64,000 nucleotides of DNA. Source: Arthrobacter subterraneus (GTDB taxonomy: Bacteria; Actinomycetota; Actinomycetes; Actinomycetales; Micrococcaceae). The stretch covers positions 62,001 through 126,000 of the forward strand of contig NZ_FNDT01000001.1 of assembly GCF_900099735.1 (NCBI RefSeq). The letters are read 5' to 3'. The first letter of the stretch is position 1. The number at the start of each line of letters is the position of its first letter. Below the pieces are notes generated by a model. The model worked only from the letters and a program-made list of their open reading frames with translations. It was not told the DNA's origin and ran no database searches. Of the stretch, positions 1 through 9,097 are shown in pieces. A program made the translations under genes and the position numbers.

Positions 1-698
1 GGGTGGGTGCCGATCGTCTCGCCGTCAACATCGACGATGTTGCCCTCGCTGAGCTCAATCCGCTCTTCCAGCCAGCCCCGGGTGTCGCCGTCGGGAATGA
101 AGCAGATGTCATGGCTGTCCGGCTTGTTGGCGACCGAGAGTCCCCGCCGCTCCGCTTCGGCCCGTACTTCCGCCTTGGACGGTGTCTCAGCGAGCGGGAA
201 CATTGAATGCTTCAGCTGCTCGTGCGTCAGCACTCCGAGCACGTAGGACTGGTCCTTGGCCCAGTCCGCCGCACGGTGCAGTTCGCGGCTGCCGTCAGCG
301 TTCTCGATGACCTTCGCGTAATGCCCGGTGCAGACCGCATCGAAACCCAGGGCGAGGGCCTTCTCGAGCAGGGCGGCGAACTTGATGCGCTCATTGCACC
401 GCATGCACGGGTTCGGAGTGCGTCCGGCGGCGTACTCGGCAATGAAGTCGTCCACCACGTCTTCCTTGAACCGCTCCGAGAAGTCCCAGACGTAGTAAGG
501 AATGCCGAGGATGTCGCAGGCACGCCAGGCGTCCCGGCTGTCCTCGATGGTGCAGCATCCGCGGCTCCCGGTGCGCAGCGTGCCGGGCATGCGGGAGAGC
601 GCCAGATGGACTCCGACGACGTCGTGGCCCGCCTCGACCGCTCGGGCCGCCGCGACGGCCGAATCGACTCCGCCGCTCATGGCTGCGAGTACTCTCAT
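1..698 (-). CDS. mnmA: tRNA-specific 2-thiouridylase MnmA (3'-truncated by window edge)
   Basis: MnmA thiolates U34 of tRNAs for Lys, Glu and Gln, using ATP and a sulfur relay from a cysteine desulfurase. Read from the ATG at 698, about 232 residues are visible and the C-terminus lies outside the window. The PP-loop SGGVDS is at residues 8-13. The first catalytic cysteine is in [10 protein letters not shown] (C98, C101), and the second is in SHDICF (C199), the same number as in the E. coli enzyme by memory. The cysteine desulfurase gene ends 16 bp upstream on the same strand, so the two are probably cotranscribed and the desulfurase is a likely sulfur donor. The family assignment is secure. 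Confidence 0.95.
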   Translation of the reverse strand, partial: MRVLAAMSGGVDSAVAAARAVEAGHDVVGVHLALSRMPGTLRTGSRGCCTIEDSRDAWRACDILGIPYYVWDFSERFKEDVVDDFIAEYAAGRTPNPCMRCNERIKFAALLEKALALGFDAVCTGHYAKVIENADGSRELHRAADWAKDQSYVLGVLTHEQLKHSMFPLAETPSKAEVRAEAERRGLSVANKPDSHDICFIPDGDTRGWLEERIELSEGNIVDVDGETIGTH

Positions 699-714
699 TG
701 TCGTGCGTTCTCCC

Positions 715-1923
715 TTAGCTAAAACCTGTTCCTGCTGTCTGGATGGATGATGCCTGGCCGGACATGCCGGCTTTGCGGGCACGCTCGTATGCCTCAGGCA
801 GTGCGGCCACCAAGGCGTCAACGTCTTCCGGCGTCGATGTATGCCCGAGGCTGAACCGCTGGGCGCCCCGGGCTTCCGTTTCACTCAGTCCCATGGCCAG
901 GAGCACGTGCGATGGCCGGGGTACTCCGGCGGTGCAGGCGGACCCGGTGGAGGACTCCACGCCCGCCATGTCGAGCAGGAAGAGCAGCGAGTCCCCCTCG
1001 CAGCCGGGGAAGGTGAAGTGCGCGTTACCCGGCAGCCGGTCGACGCGCGGCCCCCTCAGTACCGCTTCCGGCACAACACGCCCGACGCCGGCGATCAGCT
1101 GATCCCGCAGGTCCACCAGCCGTTGGGACTCTGCCGGAAGGTGGGCGACGGCGCCCTCCGCTGCCGCGGCAAACGCGGCGATGCCGGCGGTGTCCAGGGT
1201 GCCGGACCGGATGTCCCGCTCCTGTCCGCCGCCGTGCTGCACGGGGGTGAGCTTCACGGCCCGCCCCACCAGCAGTGCGCCCACGCCGACGGGTCCTCCG
1301 ATTTTGTGTCCGCTGACGGCCATGGTGGCAAGCCCGGAGTCGGCGAAGGAGACCGGCACGGAGCCGAAGGCCTGGACCGCATCGGAGTGCACCGGGATCC
1401 CGTGCCGGGCAGCGAGCGCGGTAATGTCCGCAACCGGCTGGAGCGCTCCCACCTCGTTGTTCGCCCACATCACGGTGACCAACGCGATCCGGTCTGCGCC
1501 GGCGTCGAGCTCCTGCTCAAGGACGTCCAGCCGGACGATGCCCTCTTCGGTGACCGGAAGCCAGATGACGTCCGCACCCTCATGCCGCTCAAGCCACTCG
1601 ACGGCATCCTGGACCGCAGGGTGCTCGACGGCGCTGCACAGGATGCGCGTCCGCCGCGCGTCGGCATCGCTTCTGGCCCAGAAAAGGCCCTTCACAGCAA
1701 GGTTGTCAGCCTCGGTCCCCCCGGAAGTGAAGATGACCTCGGAAGCGTGCGCACCTGCCGCGCGGGCAAGGGTTTCACGGGCGTCCTCGACCACCCTGCG
1801 GGCACGCCGGCCGGAGCCGTGCAGCGACGAGGGGTTGCCGCTGCGGCTGAGTTCGGTGGTGAGTGCGGCGAGCGCGGGCGCCGAGAGGGGCGTGGTCGCC
1901 GCGTGATCAAGGTACACGGGCAC
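715..1923 (-). CDS. Cysteine desulfurase (IscS/NifS class, PLP-dependent)
   Basis: This 402-residue protein is a class V aminotransferase-fold enzyme that removes sulfur from cysteine as a protein persulfide. The start YLDHAATTP is diagnostic. The PLP lysine is in [12 protein letters not shown] (about K207), and the active cysteine is in [10 protein letters not shown] (about C330), the group I arrangement. It lies directly upstream of mnmA with a 16-bp gap, so it probably feeds tRNA 2-thiolation, although it may also serve Fe-S assembly. The start is a GTG with no Shine-Dalgarno sequence. A TAGAAT hexamer ends 6 bases before it, so the mRNA is probably leaderless. It could be called iscS or nifS, but the sequence alone does not decide. 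Confidence 0.93.
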   Translation of the reverse strand: MPVYLDHAATTPLSAPALAALTTELSRSGNPSSLHGSGRRARRVVEDARETLARAAGAHASEVIFTSGGTEADNLAVKGLFWARSDADARRTRILCSAVEHPAVQDAVEWLERHEGADVIWLPVTEEGIVRLDVLEQELDAGADRIALVTVMWANNEVGALQPVADITALAARHGIPVHSDAVQAFGSVPVSFADSGLATMAVSGHKIGGPVGVGALLVGRAVKLTPVQHGGGQERDIRSGTLDTAGIAAFAAAAEGAVAHLPAESQRLVDLRDQLIAGVGRVVPEAVLRGPRVDRLPGNAHFTFPGCEGDSLLFLLDMAGVESSTGSACTAGVPRPSHVLLAMGLSETEARGAQRFSLGHTSTPEDVDALVAALPEAYERARKAGMSGQASSIQTAGTGFS

Positions 1924-1929
1924 CCATCG

Positions 1930-1959
1930 ATTCTATCGTTGGCGGTCTCCAAAGCCGAA
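1930..1959 (-). promoter_or_regulatory. Putative sigma-A-type promoter for the desulfurase-mnmA operon
   Basis: On the minus strand, TTCGGC (1959-1954) and TAGAAT (1935-1930) are separated by 18 bases. The -10-like element ends 6 bases before the GTG start at 1923, which is the geometry of a leaderless actinobacterial transcript. The -10 match is good and the -35 match is weak. This was assigned by eye only. Confidence 0.45.
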
Positions 1960-2070
1960 CGCAGCCCGTTGAATTGTCAGGACACGCCGCTTTCCCACCT
2001 CCAGAAGGGGTGTATCCTGCCAACTCGGCGGGCGCGGCCCGCTGTCAGGATGGACTGATACAAATGAGCT

Positions 2071-3003
2071 GTGGAAAAAACCCCCGTGCGTACCGGCTCC
2101 CCGCAGTTTCTTCCCCGCCTGCTGCACCCGACGCATGAGTTCGGACCACGCACCCTCGATTTCAACCGCCGGATCGCCCTGATGGCGATCATCAACCGCA
2201 CACCGGACTCCTTCTACGACGGCGGCCGCACCTTTGCGCTGGAGGCCGCCGTGGATGCCGCACTGCAGGCAGCCGACGACGGCGCCGACTGGGTGGACAT
2301 CGGCGGGGCACCCTTCGCACCCGGTCCGGCCATACCGGCCGGCGAGGAAGCCGACCGGATTGTTCCGGTGATCGAAGCGGTGAGGGCGGCCTCCGACGTC
2401 GTCATCTCCGCGGATACGTTCCTTCCGGAAGTGGCGGAGAAAGCCATCCGGGCAGGAGCCAACGTGGTCAACGACACCACCGGGCTGCGCAACCGGGACC
2501 TCGCCGCCGTCATCGCGGAGACCGGCGTCCATGTGGTCATCACCCACAGCCTGGCCGAACCGCGGACCGTTTTTGGACGGCCCGTCTACACCGATGTGGT
2601 CACCGAGGTGGCGGACTTCCTGGTGCGGCAGGTGGAACTGGCTGCGGCCCTCGGAATCCGGGAGGACAGGATCATCGTGGATCCCGGCCATGACCTGAAC
2701 AAGAACACCCTGCACTCGCTGGAGATCACGCGCCGGTTTTCCGAAATCGCGCAGCTGGGATACCCCGCGCTCGCGGCCGTGTCCAACAAGGATTTCATCG
2801 GGGAGACGCTGGATCTGCCGAAGAGCGCGCGGGTGGACGGGTCCATCGCGGCTGCCGTCATGTGCGCGCTGGGAGGTGCCAGGATCCTCCGCATGCACAA
2901 TGTCGCCGCGGCGCGCTCGGCGATCACCATGGTGGAAGCAGCGATGGGGTGGCGGGAGCCGGTGTACCTGAAGCACAACATGGGAGAGAGCAACCAGCCA
3001 TGA
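2071..3003 (+). CDS. Dihydropteroate synthase-family protein (FolP2-like, divergent)
   Basis: This 310-residue TIM-barrel protein belongs to the pterin-binding DHPS family. Visible family motifs are INRTPDSFYDGG near residue 48, NVVNDTTG, DPGHDLNKN and VSNKDFIG. Loop 2, which in true DHPS reads GGESTRPG and binds pterin and pABA, here reads GGAPFAPG, so the Thr-Arg pair is absent. Mycobacterial FolP2 is a paralogue reported to lack DHPS activity, and this protein fits that type better than FolP1. The stop overlaps the start of the next gene as ATGA, so the two are translationally coupled. The GTG start at 2071 has no clear ribosome site and could be slightly further downstream. Confidence 0.82.
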   Translation: MEKTPVRTGSPQFLPRLLHPTHEFGPRTLDFNRRIALMAIINRTPDSFYDGGRTFALEAAVDAALQAADDGADWVDIGGAPFAPGPAIPAGEEADRIVPVIEAVRAASDVVISADTFLPEVAEKAIRAGANVVNDTTGLRNRDLAAVIAETGVHVVITHSLAEPRTVFGRPVYTDVVTEVADFLVRQVELAAALGIREDRIIVDPGHDLNKNTLHSLEITRRFSEIAQLGYPALAAVSNKDFIGETLDLPKSARVDGSIAAAVMCALGGARILRMHNVAAARSAITMVEAAMGWREPVYLKHNMGESNQP

Positions 3004-3746
3004 TCAACTCGTTGCTCCCGTCTTCCGCGCCGGACCTCTCCGACGAGGACCTGCTCGCGCTGTACGCCTACCCGGCCGCGCGCCCTTGGGTGCGGTTCAA
3101 CTTCGTGGCCAGCCTCGACGGGTCGGCAACGCACCAGAGCGTGTCCGCACCGCTCGGCAACGACGGCGACCGCCGGTTGTTTGGACTCATCCGGCGGCTG
3201 TGCGACGTCATCCTGGTGGGCGCGGGCACGGTGCGCGCCGAAGGATACTCGGGCCCGCTGGTGAACGGGGAAGAAGCGGAATGGCGGGCAGCCCACGGAC
3301 TCGCCGGGCACCCGGCACTGGCCGTCATCTCAGGTACCCTCGACCTCGATCCGGACAGTGACCTCTTCCGGCTCTCTCCGGTGCGTCCGCTGATTTTCAC
3401 GACGACGGCGGCAGACCCACAGCGCGTACGGAACCTCTCGGAGGTTGCCGACGTCGTCGTCATGGACGGGGAGGGCGTCGGGACGCGCGCCTGTGCGGAA
3501 GAACTCCAGGTCAGGGGCCTGGGCCGGATCCTCTGCGAAGGCGGTCCCAGCATCTTCGGCCGTTTCATCGCCGAGGATGCCGCTGATGAACTCTGCCTCT
3601 CACTGAGCCCGCTGCTGACCGGGGGCGGGGGCGGGCGCATCGCTGCCGGTGCAGACAGTCCGGACCTGCGCCGCGTGACGCTGGAGTCGCTGCTCGAATC
3701 CGATTCCGCTCTGTACGGTCGGTGGGTGCGGGCCGCAGACAGCTAA
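3000..3746 (+). CDS. RibD C-terminal-domain reductase (pyrimidine/dihydrofolate reductase superfamily)
   Basis: The product has 248 residues. It carries a DHFR-like RibD_C fold and no deaminase domain. Indicative stretches are RFNFVASLDGSAT near residue 32, DVILVGAGTVRAEGY near 65, GLGRILCEGGPSIFG near 178, and LSPLLTGGGGGRI near 203. The family reduces pterin- or riboflavin-like substrates with NADPH. M. tuberculosis Rv2671, a similar stand-alone protein, has been shown to act as a DHFR analogue. Its ATG is inside the stop of the DHPS-like gene, which favours a folate or pterin role over riboflavin. The stop codon overlaps the convergent lipoprotein gene by 3-4 bases. Confidence 0.82.
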   Translation: MINSLLPSSAPDLSDEDLLALYAYPAARPWVRFNFVASLDGSATHQSVSAPLGNDGDRRLFGLIRRLCDVILVGAGTVRAEGYSGPLVNGEEAEWRAAHGLAGHPALAVISGTLDLDPDSDLFRLSPVRPLIFTTTAADPQRVRNLSEVADVVVMDGEGVGTRACAEELQVRGLGRILCEGGPSIFGRFIAEDAADELCLSLSPLLTGGGGGRIAAGADSPDLRRVTLESLLESDSALYGRWVRAADS

Positions 3747-4468
3747 CGGGGAGGAACCACCGACACGTGGTTTCGGAGGTCGGACAGGGCCGCGGTGAGC
3801 AGCTCATCACGCGGGCAGGAAACGATGAACGCCAGCGCGGTGCCCGTGGTGTGGAAAAGCCGCAGCGAAACCACGCTCGCGGGAGTTTCCGCCGCCGCTT
3901 CCTGCCGGTAGGCCAGGAACTCGACAGACGCCGTCGCATTCCCCGGCGACTCTCCCCACAACCATGTGCTGCCCTCGAGGTATTCAGGCAGGATGCTCGG
4001 ATCCAGGTAACGGAACAGGGCCTCGGTGGAGGCACGGTCGTCGCCGCTGACGAGGAGGGGGCCCTGCCTGGGCGTGTGGCTCAGCGATACTGTGCAGCCG
4101 GCGTCGCTGACGTAGACGGACTCGCCCTGGACGAGCAGGCCGGCCGGGGTCCAGCCGGGCGCCCGGGAGAGAGTTTCGGAGAAGGCAACCTTTTCGGCCG
4201 GCTCGATGTATCCACCGCGGTCGAAAGTCATGTCATTACCCACGATCTCCGAGCGCGGCAGCGGCGGCAGCCCGGGGCCGGCAGGGTCAGCAACTGGGGA
4301 GCTCGGCAAGGGCGCGGCCGGCACCGTCACAGTCGGGTCCTGTCCCCCGGCACCCGGCGGAACCGGCACTTCGATGCGGCACCCGGTCACCAGGACAGCG
4401 AGGGAACCAAGCAGGGCGCAGGTCAGGAGCAACCGAACCCGCCATGCCGCCACCGTGTGCTCCCCCAT
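3743..4468 (-). CDS. Putative lipoprotein of unknown function
   Basis: This 241-residue protein has a signal peptide with the lipobox VLVTGC (cysteine about residue 30). A Pro/Ala-rich linker follows, then a globular part that contains one further cysteine pair, in [12 protein letters not shown] and [10 protein letters not shown]. It should be exported and anchored to the outer face of the membrane. I do not recognise the globular domain. Its 3' end overlaps the stop of the RibD-like gene head to head. The pentapeptide gene upstream on the same strand is separated by about 75 bp that hold tandem repeats, so cotranscription is uncertain. Confidence 0.75.
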   Translation of the reverse strand: MGEHTVAAWRVRLLLTCALLGSLAVLVTGCRIEVPVPPGAGGQDPTVTVPAAPLPSSPVADPAGPGLPPLPRSEIVGNDMTFDRGGYIEPAEKVAFSETLSRAPGWTPAGLLVQGESVYVSDAGCTVSLSHTPRQGPLLVSGDDRASTEALFRYLDPSILPEYLEGSTWLWGESPGNATASVEFLAYRQEAAAETPASVVSLRLFHTTGTALAFIVSCPRDELLTAALSDLRNHVSVVPPR

Positions 4469-4527
4469 CGTCGAACCTTCCGTCCTGCCCGTCTACTGTA
4501 GCGAGCGCGCAGCCCTGCGCCCGCGTC

Positions 4528-4559
4528 TCACCGGATCACCGGATCACCGGATCACCGCG
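4528..4559. repeat. 8-bp tandem repeat spanning the pentapeptide gene stop codon
   Basis: TCACCGGA is repeated exactly at 4528, 4536 and 4544, followed by the partial copy TCACCG. The third copy contains the minus-strand stop codon (TCA, 4544-4546) and the last codons of the pentapeptide-repeat gene. The two additional copies lie downstream of the gene. Confidence 0.9.
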
Positions 4560-5131
4560 CCGTGCGCCTCGGCCACCGTCAGGGCCTGGGCAACGTCGAC
4601 AACGGCGCCGTGGACGTTGAATTCAGCGGCATCGATTCCCTCGAGGGTGCTCCCGCGGAGGTCCGCCCCGCGCAGGCGGGCACCGTTCCAGGAGATGCTG
4701 GTCAGGCGGCAATCGCGCAGGGTGGCGTTCCGGAGGTCCGCGTTGCTGAAGTCGGCCTCGGTGAAGTTGACCTGCGAAAAGGAACTGCGCTGCAGGTCGG
4801 CTCCCGCCAGTGAGACGAAGGACCAGTTACCGCCCTCCACCCGGACCGGTTTCAGGGATGAGTCGCTGAAGAGGCTGCCGGTGAACCTGCACGCGTCAAA
4901 GCCCGCATCGAAGAAGTTGCAGTGCTCAAAGCGGCAGTTGTCGAAAGCACTGTTGACATGGCTCGACACGTTGAACCGCACGTTCCGGAAGACGCAGCCG
5001 CTGAAGATACTGCCTTCGCTGCGCAGTTCGGTGAAGTCGCAGTCGACGAAACGCAGCCCGCTGAAATCCTCGCGCCCGATACCGGCCGCATACCAGTCCA
5101 GCCCGCTCCGTACCTCACCGACGCCTGCCAT
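4544..5131 (-). CDS. Pentapeptide-repeat protein
   Basis: This 195-residue protein is built almost wholly of A(D/N)LXX-type pentapeptide repeats, for example [12 protein letters not shown] near the start and [16 protein letters not shown] and [15 protein letters not shown] near the end. It should form a right-handed quadrilateral beta helix. The family includes topoisomerase-protecting DNA mimics such as MfpA, but nothing in the sequence proves that role. I chose the ATG at 5131 ([10 protein letters not shown]). Longer starts would run into the divergent J-domain gene at 5238, and the first repeats begin soon after 5131. It faces the J-domain gene across a 106-bp shared promoter region. Confidence 0.82.
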   Translation of the reverse strand: MAGVGEVRSGLDWYAAGIGREDFSGLRFVDCDFTELRSEGSIFSGCVFRNVRFNVSSHVNSAFDNCRFEHCNFFDAGFDACRFTGSLFSDSSLKPVRVEGGNWSFVSLAGADLQRSSFSQVNFTEADFSNADLRNATLRDCRLTSISWNGARLRGADLRGSTLEGIDAAEFNVHGAVVDVAQALTVAEAHGAVIR

Positions 5132-5237
5132 GCCCCTGATGCTATCCGCCCATTTGCCGGTGGTGGACACACCGTTTACAGTCAAGCGCGGAACCTGCGA
5201 AGAACGTTCCGGATCCCGTCTCGGACGAAAGGCCCTC

Positions 5238-6164
5238 ATGGCAGCCCCCGACCGCACGTACTACGCCGTGCTCGGGGTGGCCAGAAGCGCCACTGCGAAA
5301 GAAATCAAGGACGCCTACCGCAAGGCTGCCCGGACCGCACACCCTGACCAGGGCGGCAGCGCCGAGCTGTTCCATGAGGTGGCTGTGGCCTATGAGATGC
5401 TCTCCGATCCCGAGCGCCGCCGGCGCTACGACCGGACCCTCGGTACCGAGGACCCCCTGCCCGGGGCAGGGCGTCCGGCCTCCGCGGCGCGGCGACCGGC
5501 GCGGCAGCCTGCCGCCGAGGCCTATTCCCAGCCGCCCCGTTACGAGCCCGCTTACGACGACCCCCGCACCGCGCCCATCCCGCCCGCCCTGGCCGCCCAG
5601 CAGGTCCACGGCACGGCCCGCCGGCCAGGCGCGCTCACCCGGCTGCGGCCGGGCGCCGCGGCCCGTTACGACGGCGAGCGCGCCACCGCCCGCCTGATGG
5701 AGAGCAGCCTGCTGCCCGGTTTCCCGGCCGCCCGGCTGATTAACGGGCTGGCCTTCGGCGGCGGGACCGACGTCGGGCACGCCGTACTGGCCGGGTACCG
5801 CATCGCCGTCGTCGACTCCCTGATGGCTCCCCCCGGGAACTATTCGTGGGACGGGCACCGGTTGAGGCACCATGGGCGCCCAGCCGGGGATGTCCGGATC
5901 GCCGAGACGGTGAGGCGGATCCAGGATCTGTTCCCTGAGTGCAACGTTCGCGGCTGGCTGGTGCTGCACGGCAGGCAGAACAATCCCTTTGAGCCGATCG
6001 TGGACTATCCGCCGTCCCTGGACCGCTCCGCTCTGGTTTCCGTTCACGTGGCCAACGCCGGAACGCTGCTCCGCGAGGTCCGGCGGTTCCTCTCTGAGGG
6101 GCCGCAGCCGAACACCGTGCAGGTCCCGGTGCTGGCCCGTCTGCTCGGCGCAGCCGGGCGCTAG
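5238..6164 (+). CDS. J-domain protein with a degenerate NERD-like C-terminal domain
   Basis: The 308-residue product starts with a canonical J domain at residues 1-70 ([24 protein letters not shown] with the HPD triad, [14 protein letters not shown]). A Pro/Ala/Arg-rich linker follows, and then a roughly 170-residue C-terminal domain. That domain starts with [11 protein letters not shown] and continues with [21 protein letters not shown], which resembles the NERD nuclease-related fold. The expected Glu-X-Lys of the active site is not present (VVDSLMA), so it is probably a non-catalytic relative. It lacks the Gly/Phe and zinc regions of DnaJ, so it is a specialised DnaK partner and not the main DnaJ. 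The NERD reading is my inference. Confidence 0.8.
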   Translation: MAAPDRTYYAVLGVARSATAKEIKDAYRKAARTAHPDQGGSAELFHEVAVAYEMLSDPERRRRYDRTLGTEDPLPGAGRPASAARRPARQPAAEAYSQPPRYEPAYDDPRTAPIPPALAAQQVHGTARRPGALTRLRPGAAARYDGERATARLMESSLLPGFPAARLINGLAFGGGTDVGHAVLAGYRIAVVDSLMAPPGNYSWDGHRLRHHGRPAGDVRIAETVRRIQDLFPECNVRGWLVLHGRQNNPFEPIVDYPPSLDRSALVSVHVANAGTLLREVRRFLSEGPQPNTVQVPVLARLLGAAGR

Positions 6165-6173
6165 GATTGCACA

Positions 6174-6668
6174 GTGTTCCGCATTCTCTTCTTCAGACCC
6201 GAAATTCCCGGCAATACCGGCAACGCCATCCGCCTGGCCGCGGTTACCGGCGCGGAACTGCACCTGGTGGAGCCGCTCGGCTTCGACCTGGATGACACCA
6301 AGCTGCGGCGGGCGGGACTTGACTATCACGACCTCGCGGTCCTGACCGTCCACCCCGACCTCGACGCGGCGCTTGGTGCCCTTCAGCCGGAGAGGCTCTT
6401 TGCCTATACCGCCGAAGGAACCACCACGTACTCCGACATCCGGTACCGTCCGGGGGACGTGCTGCTGTTCGGGCCCGAGTCTGTCGGACTACCTGCCGCT
6501 GTCAAGAATCACCCGGCCGTCACCTCGACGGTGCGCTTACCCATGCTGCCCTCCCGGCGGTCACTCAATCTTGCCAACTCTGCGTCCATCGTGGTCTACG
6601 AGGCCTGGCGCCAGCAGGGATTCGAAGGCGCCCGCCTCCGCCAGCCCACCGTGAAGGAGTACTCGTGA
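6174..6668 (+). CDS. trmL: tRNA (cytidine(34)-2'-O)-methyltransferase TrmL (SPOUT)
   Basis: TrmL methylates the 2'-OH of the wobble nucleotide in leucine tRNAs. The 164-residue length is typical. The SPOUT knot motifs are clear: FRPEIPGNTGNAIRL near the N-terminus, LLFGPESVGLP near residue 100, and SLNLANSASIVVYE near residue 133. The GTG start at 6174 lies 9 bp after the J-domain gene. The 3' end overlaps the next gene as GTGA, so this and the downstream methyltransferase are coupled. Confidence 0.92.
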   Translation: MFRILFFRPEIPGNTGNAIRLAAVTGAELHLVEPLGFDLDDTKLRRAGLDYHDLAVLTVHPDLDAALGALQPERLFAYTAEGTTTYSDIRYRPGDVLLFGPESVGLPAAVKNHPAVTSTVRLPMLPSRRSLNLANSASIVVYEAWRQQGFEGARLRQPTVKEYS

Positions 6669-7462
6669 CCGACATAGGCAGCCTGTTCGACGACGGCGCC
6701 GAGTATTTCGAGCGCCTGTCGCCCGTTCTCTGGAACACCATGGGCAACGCAGTGGTTGCGGCCGCAGACCTGCACATGGGCGACTCTGTACTGGATGCCT
6801 GCTGCGGAAGTGGTGCAAGCACCGTTCCGGCAGCCCAGGAGGTGGGCCCTGAGGGCCGGGTTGACGCCGTCGATCTGTCCGCCGCACTGCTCGCCCTGGC
6901 CGGCGCGAAGGCCGCCGCCCTCGGCATCGGCAACGTGCGGTTCGCTCAGGCGGACGCCGCGGTGTGGACATCGGATGAGCCCTATGACGCGTTGCTGTGC
7001 GGCTACGGGCTCTACTTCCTTCCGGATATGACAGCCGGCCTTGCGCATCTGGCAGCGCAGTTGCGCGGCGGCGGCAAGCTGGCGATGAGCACCTGGCAGG
7101 AACACGCTCACCAGCCGTTCGGAACAATCCTGCGCGAGGTCTGCTTCGAGGAGCAGCCGTCCCTGCGGGACACGCCGGTTTCGGCTGCCAACCGGCAAAT
7201 GGAGGACATCTCGACAGCCGGAAAGCTGCGCGCTTTCCTTGAGGAGGCCGGGTTCGGGGCTATCGAGGTCCATGAAACTCCGCTCCAGGTGCCGTTGGAC
7301 GGCGAGCTCGCCTGGACCCTGGTGCTCGGCACCGGATACCGCTTCCTGCTGCCGGATGATGCCGAGGCCAGGGAACGGATCCGCAGCCGTTTCCTCGACA
7401 GGCTGGGCAGCGAGCCGACCCTCAATGCCGACTCCCTCATTGCGGTGGCTGTGCGTCAATAA
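6665..7462 (+). CDS. Class I SAM-dependent methyltransferase, substrate unknown
   Basis: This 265-residue protein has the Rossmann SAM site VLDACCGSGAST (motif I, near residue 43) and the acidic motif II VDAVDLS near residue 70. Its general layout resembles UbiE/methyltransferase-11 proteins. The second half, with LAMSTWQEHAH and later a helical lid, would determine substrate choice, and I cannot assign a substrate. It starts with a GTG that overlaps the trmL stop by 4 bases, so it is likely expressed with trmL. Partnership in tRNA modification is possible but unproven. Confidence 0.8.
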   Translation: MTDIGSLFDDGAEYFERLSPVLWNTMGNAVVAAADLHMGDSVLDACCGSGASTVPAAQEVGPEGRVDAVDLSAALLALAGAKAAALGIGNVRFAQADAAVWTSDEPYDALLCGYGLYFLPDMTAGLAHLAAQLRGGGKLAMSTWQEHAHQPFGTILREVCFEEQPSLRDTPVSAANRQMEDISTAGKLRAFLEEAGFGAIEVHETPLQVPLDGELAWTLVLGTGYRFLLPDDAEARERIRSRFLDRLGSEPTLNADSLIAVAVRQ

Positions 7463-7659
7463 GGGGGCCGTTCGGGACCCATCCTTCTCCGTCTCGGCCG
7501 CGAACAAGAGGTGTCAGCGGTTGCGGTGCATCAGGCACCCGATCTTCGGAGAATTGGTGGTGGACCATGGGCGGAGCGTCGCTCGGGCGGAGCGTGCTGA
7601 ACCGCGCCGTGGCGCATCCTGTTCGGTATAGGCAGCCCGGCGCTTTATGCTTGAAACCT

Positions 7660-8280
7660 ATGGATACGCCACGTGTAAGCCGGATAACCCCCACGAGATC
7701 AGCTGCTGATCATGCTGCCGGTGAATCCTCGGATGCCGCAGCTGGCCTTGCCGGCCTCCTCGCGCGGATCGCGGAGAAAGACCAGGGCGCGTTCGCTGAG
7801 TTCTACGCGCAGACCTCCCGCCGGGTGTACGGCCTCGCCCGCCGTGTCCTGATCGATCCGGAGCTGAGCGAGGACACCACCCAGGAGGTCTACCTTCAGG
7901 TGTGGAATATGGCAGAGCGGTTCAATCCGGACGCGGGCAGTCCTATGGCGTGGCTGATGACGCTGGCCCACCGCCGGGCCGTGGACAGGGTCCGGTCCGA
8001 GCAAAGCTCCACCGACCGTGAAGCCCGCTATGGGGCGGCTATGCAGGTCAAGGACCATGACGACGTCGTCGACACTGTCACCCAGCGGCTGGAGGCTGAG
8101 GCGGTGGTCCAGTGCCTGGAAACCCTGACCGAGACCCAGCAGGAATCGGTGCGGCTCGCTTACTACAGCGGGCTGACCTACCGGGAAGTGGCGGAAAAAC
8201 TCGATGTGGCGGTCCCGACCATCAAGTCGAGAATCAGAGACGGATTAATTCGATTGAAAACATGTCTGGGGGTGAACTGA
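7660..8280 (+). CDS. sigK: ECF sigma factor SigK
   Basis: This 206-residue group IV sigma factor has sigma-2 at about 30-100 (FAEFYAQTSRRVYGLARRVL, TTQEVYLQVW, AHRRAVDRVR) and sigma-4 at about 140-200 (ETQQESVRLAYYSGLTYREV, VPTIKSRIRDGLIRLK). The pattern closely matches the M. tuberculosis SigK I remember. The next gene encodes its RskA anti-sigma factor 1 bp downstream, which supports the name. I chose the ATG at 7660 (MDTPRVSR), because the upstream extension shows no family similarity. Activity is expected to be released by regulated proteolysis of RskA. Confidence 0.9.
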   Translation: MDTPRVSRITPTRSAADHAAGESSDAAAGLAGLLARIAEKDQGAFAEFYAQTSRRVYGLARRVLIDPELSEDTTQEVYLQVWNMAERFNPDAGSPMAWLMTLAHRRAVDRVRSEQSSTDREARYGAAMQVKDHDDVVDTVTQRLEAEAVVQCLETLTETQQESVRLAYYSGLTYREVAEKLDVAVPTIKSRIRDGLIRLKTCLGVN

Positions 8281-8281
8281 G

Positions 8282-9097
8282 ATGCAGGACAAGGATATGA
8301 ACAAGCAGTTTGCAGATGATCTACGGCAGGACCTGGCGGGAGGCCTCGCCCCCGAGTGGGCTGAGATGTACGCCCTGGATGCTGTGAGCGAAGAGGAGCG
8401 CACCACACTCGAGGACTACATCTCAGGCGCCGCTCCCGAGGTTCGCGACGCCTTCAACGCGCGGGTACGTGCTGCACGGGAGACGCTTGCCACCGCTTAT
8501 GCCACCTCCGAGGAAGAACCGCCGGCCGGTCTCTTTGCACGGATCGTTGAGAGCCTCCCCTCCGAAGCTTCGCCGGCAGCGGCGCCGGCCGCTGGTCCCG
8601 TCGCTGCTCCGGTCGGGGATGAGCTCAGTGCCCGGCGCGGTGCTCGTCGCCCGCAGTCCGCCGCAGGCCGGTGGCTGCTTGCCGCAGCGGCCGCGGTGGT
8701 CGTCGTCGTCGGCGGTGTGACGGTCGCCCAGAATCTGCAGCCGTCCTCCATCGAGCAGCAGGTCCTCCAGGCGGTGGATGTCCAGCGGGAAGAAGTTACG
8801 ATCGGGGACAGCGGCACGGCTGAACTGGCGTTTTCCGCATCCAGGGACGCAGCGGTGGTCACCCTTGACGGTGTCCCGGCTCCGCCCGAAGGGAAGGTGT
8901 ACCAGATGTGGCGGCTTCCGGCGGACGGTGCAACTCCGGAGTCGCTGGGAACCATGACCGGCGAGGACGTCGCCCACACCGAGCTGGCGATTGAGGGAAT
9001 CAACGCGTACCGGGGTCTGGCGATCACCGTCGAGCCCGAGGGCGGATCGGAGACCCCGACCCTGCCGATCGTGGTCGAGATTCCCTTTGACGCCTGA
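8282..9097 (+). CDS. rskA: Anti-sigma-K factor RskA
   Basis: This 271-residue membrane protein has an N-terminal cytoplasmic sigma-binding helical part (residues 1-80, AEMYALDAVSEEERTTLEDY), an Ala/Pro linker, one transmembrane helix near residues 123-143 (LLAAAAAVVVVVGGV), and an extracytoplasmic RskA domain (KVYQMWRLP near residue 208, GLAITVEPEGGS near 248). It should hold SigK at the membrane until cleaved. The gene follows sigK by 1 bp, as in mycobacteria. A second possible start, ATG at 8297 (MNKQFADD), would shorten the protein by five residues. The gene meets the PIG-L gene tail to tail with no spacer. Confidence 0.9.
   Translation: MQDKDMNKQFADDLRQDLAGGLAPEWAEMYALDAVSEEERTTLEDYISGAAPEVRDAFNARVRAARETLATAYATSEEEPPAGLFARIVESLPSEASPAAAPAAGPVAAPVGDELSARRGARRPQSAAGRWLLAAAAAVVVVVGGVTVAQNLQPSSIEQQVLQAVDVQREEVTIGDSGTAELAFSASRDAAVVTLDGVPAPPEGKVYQMWRLPADGATPESLGTMTGEDVAHTELAIEGINAYRGLAITVEPEGGSETPTLPIVVEIPFDA

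Noticed and set aside
4206-5237. Upstream extension of the J-domain frame to 652 codons
   Set aside because: The extension is antisense to the lipoprotein and pentapeptide genes and has no similarity. The J domain starts directly at the ATG at 5238.
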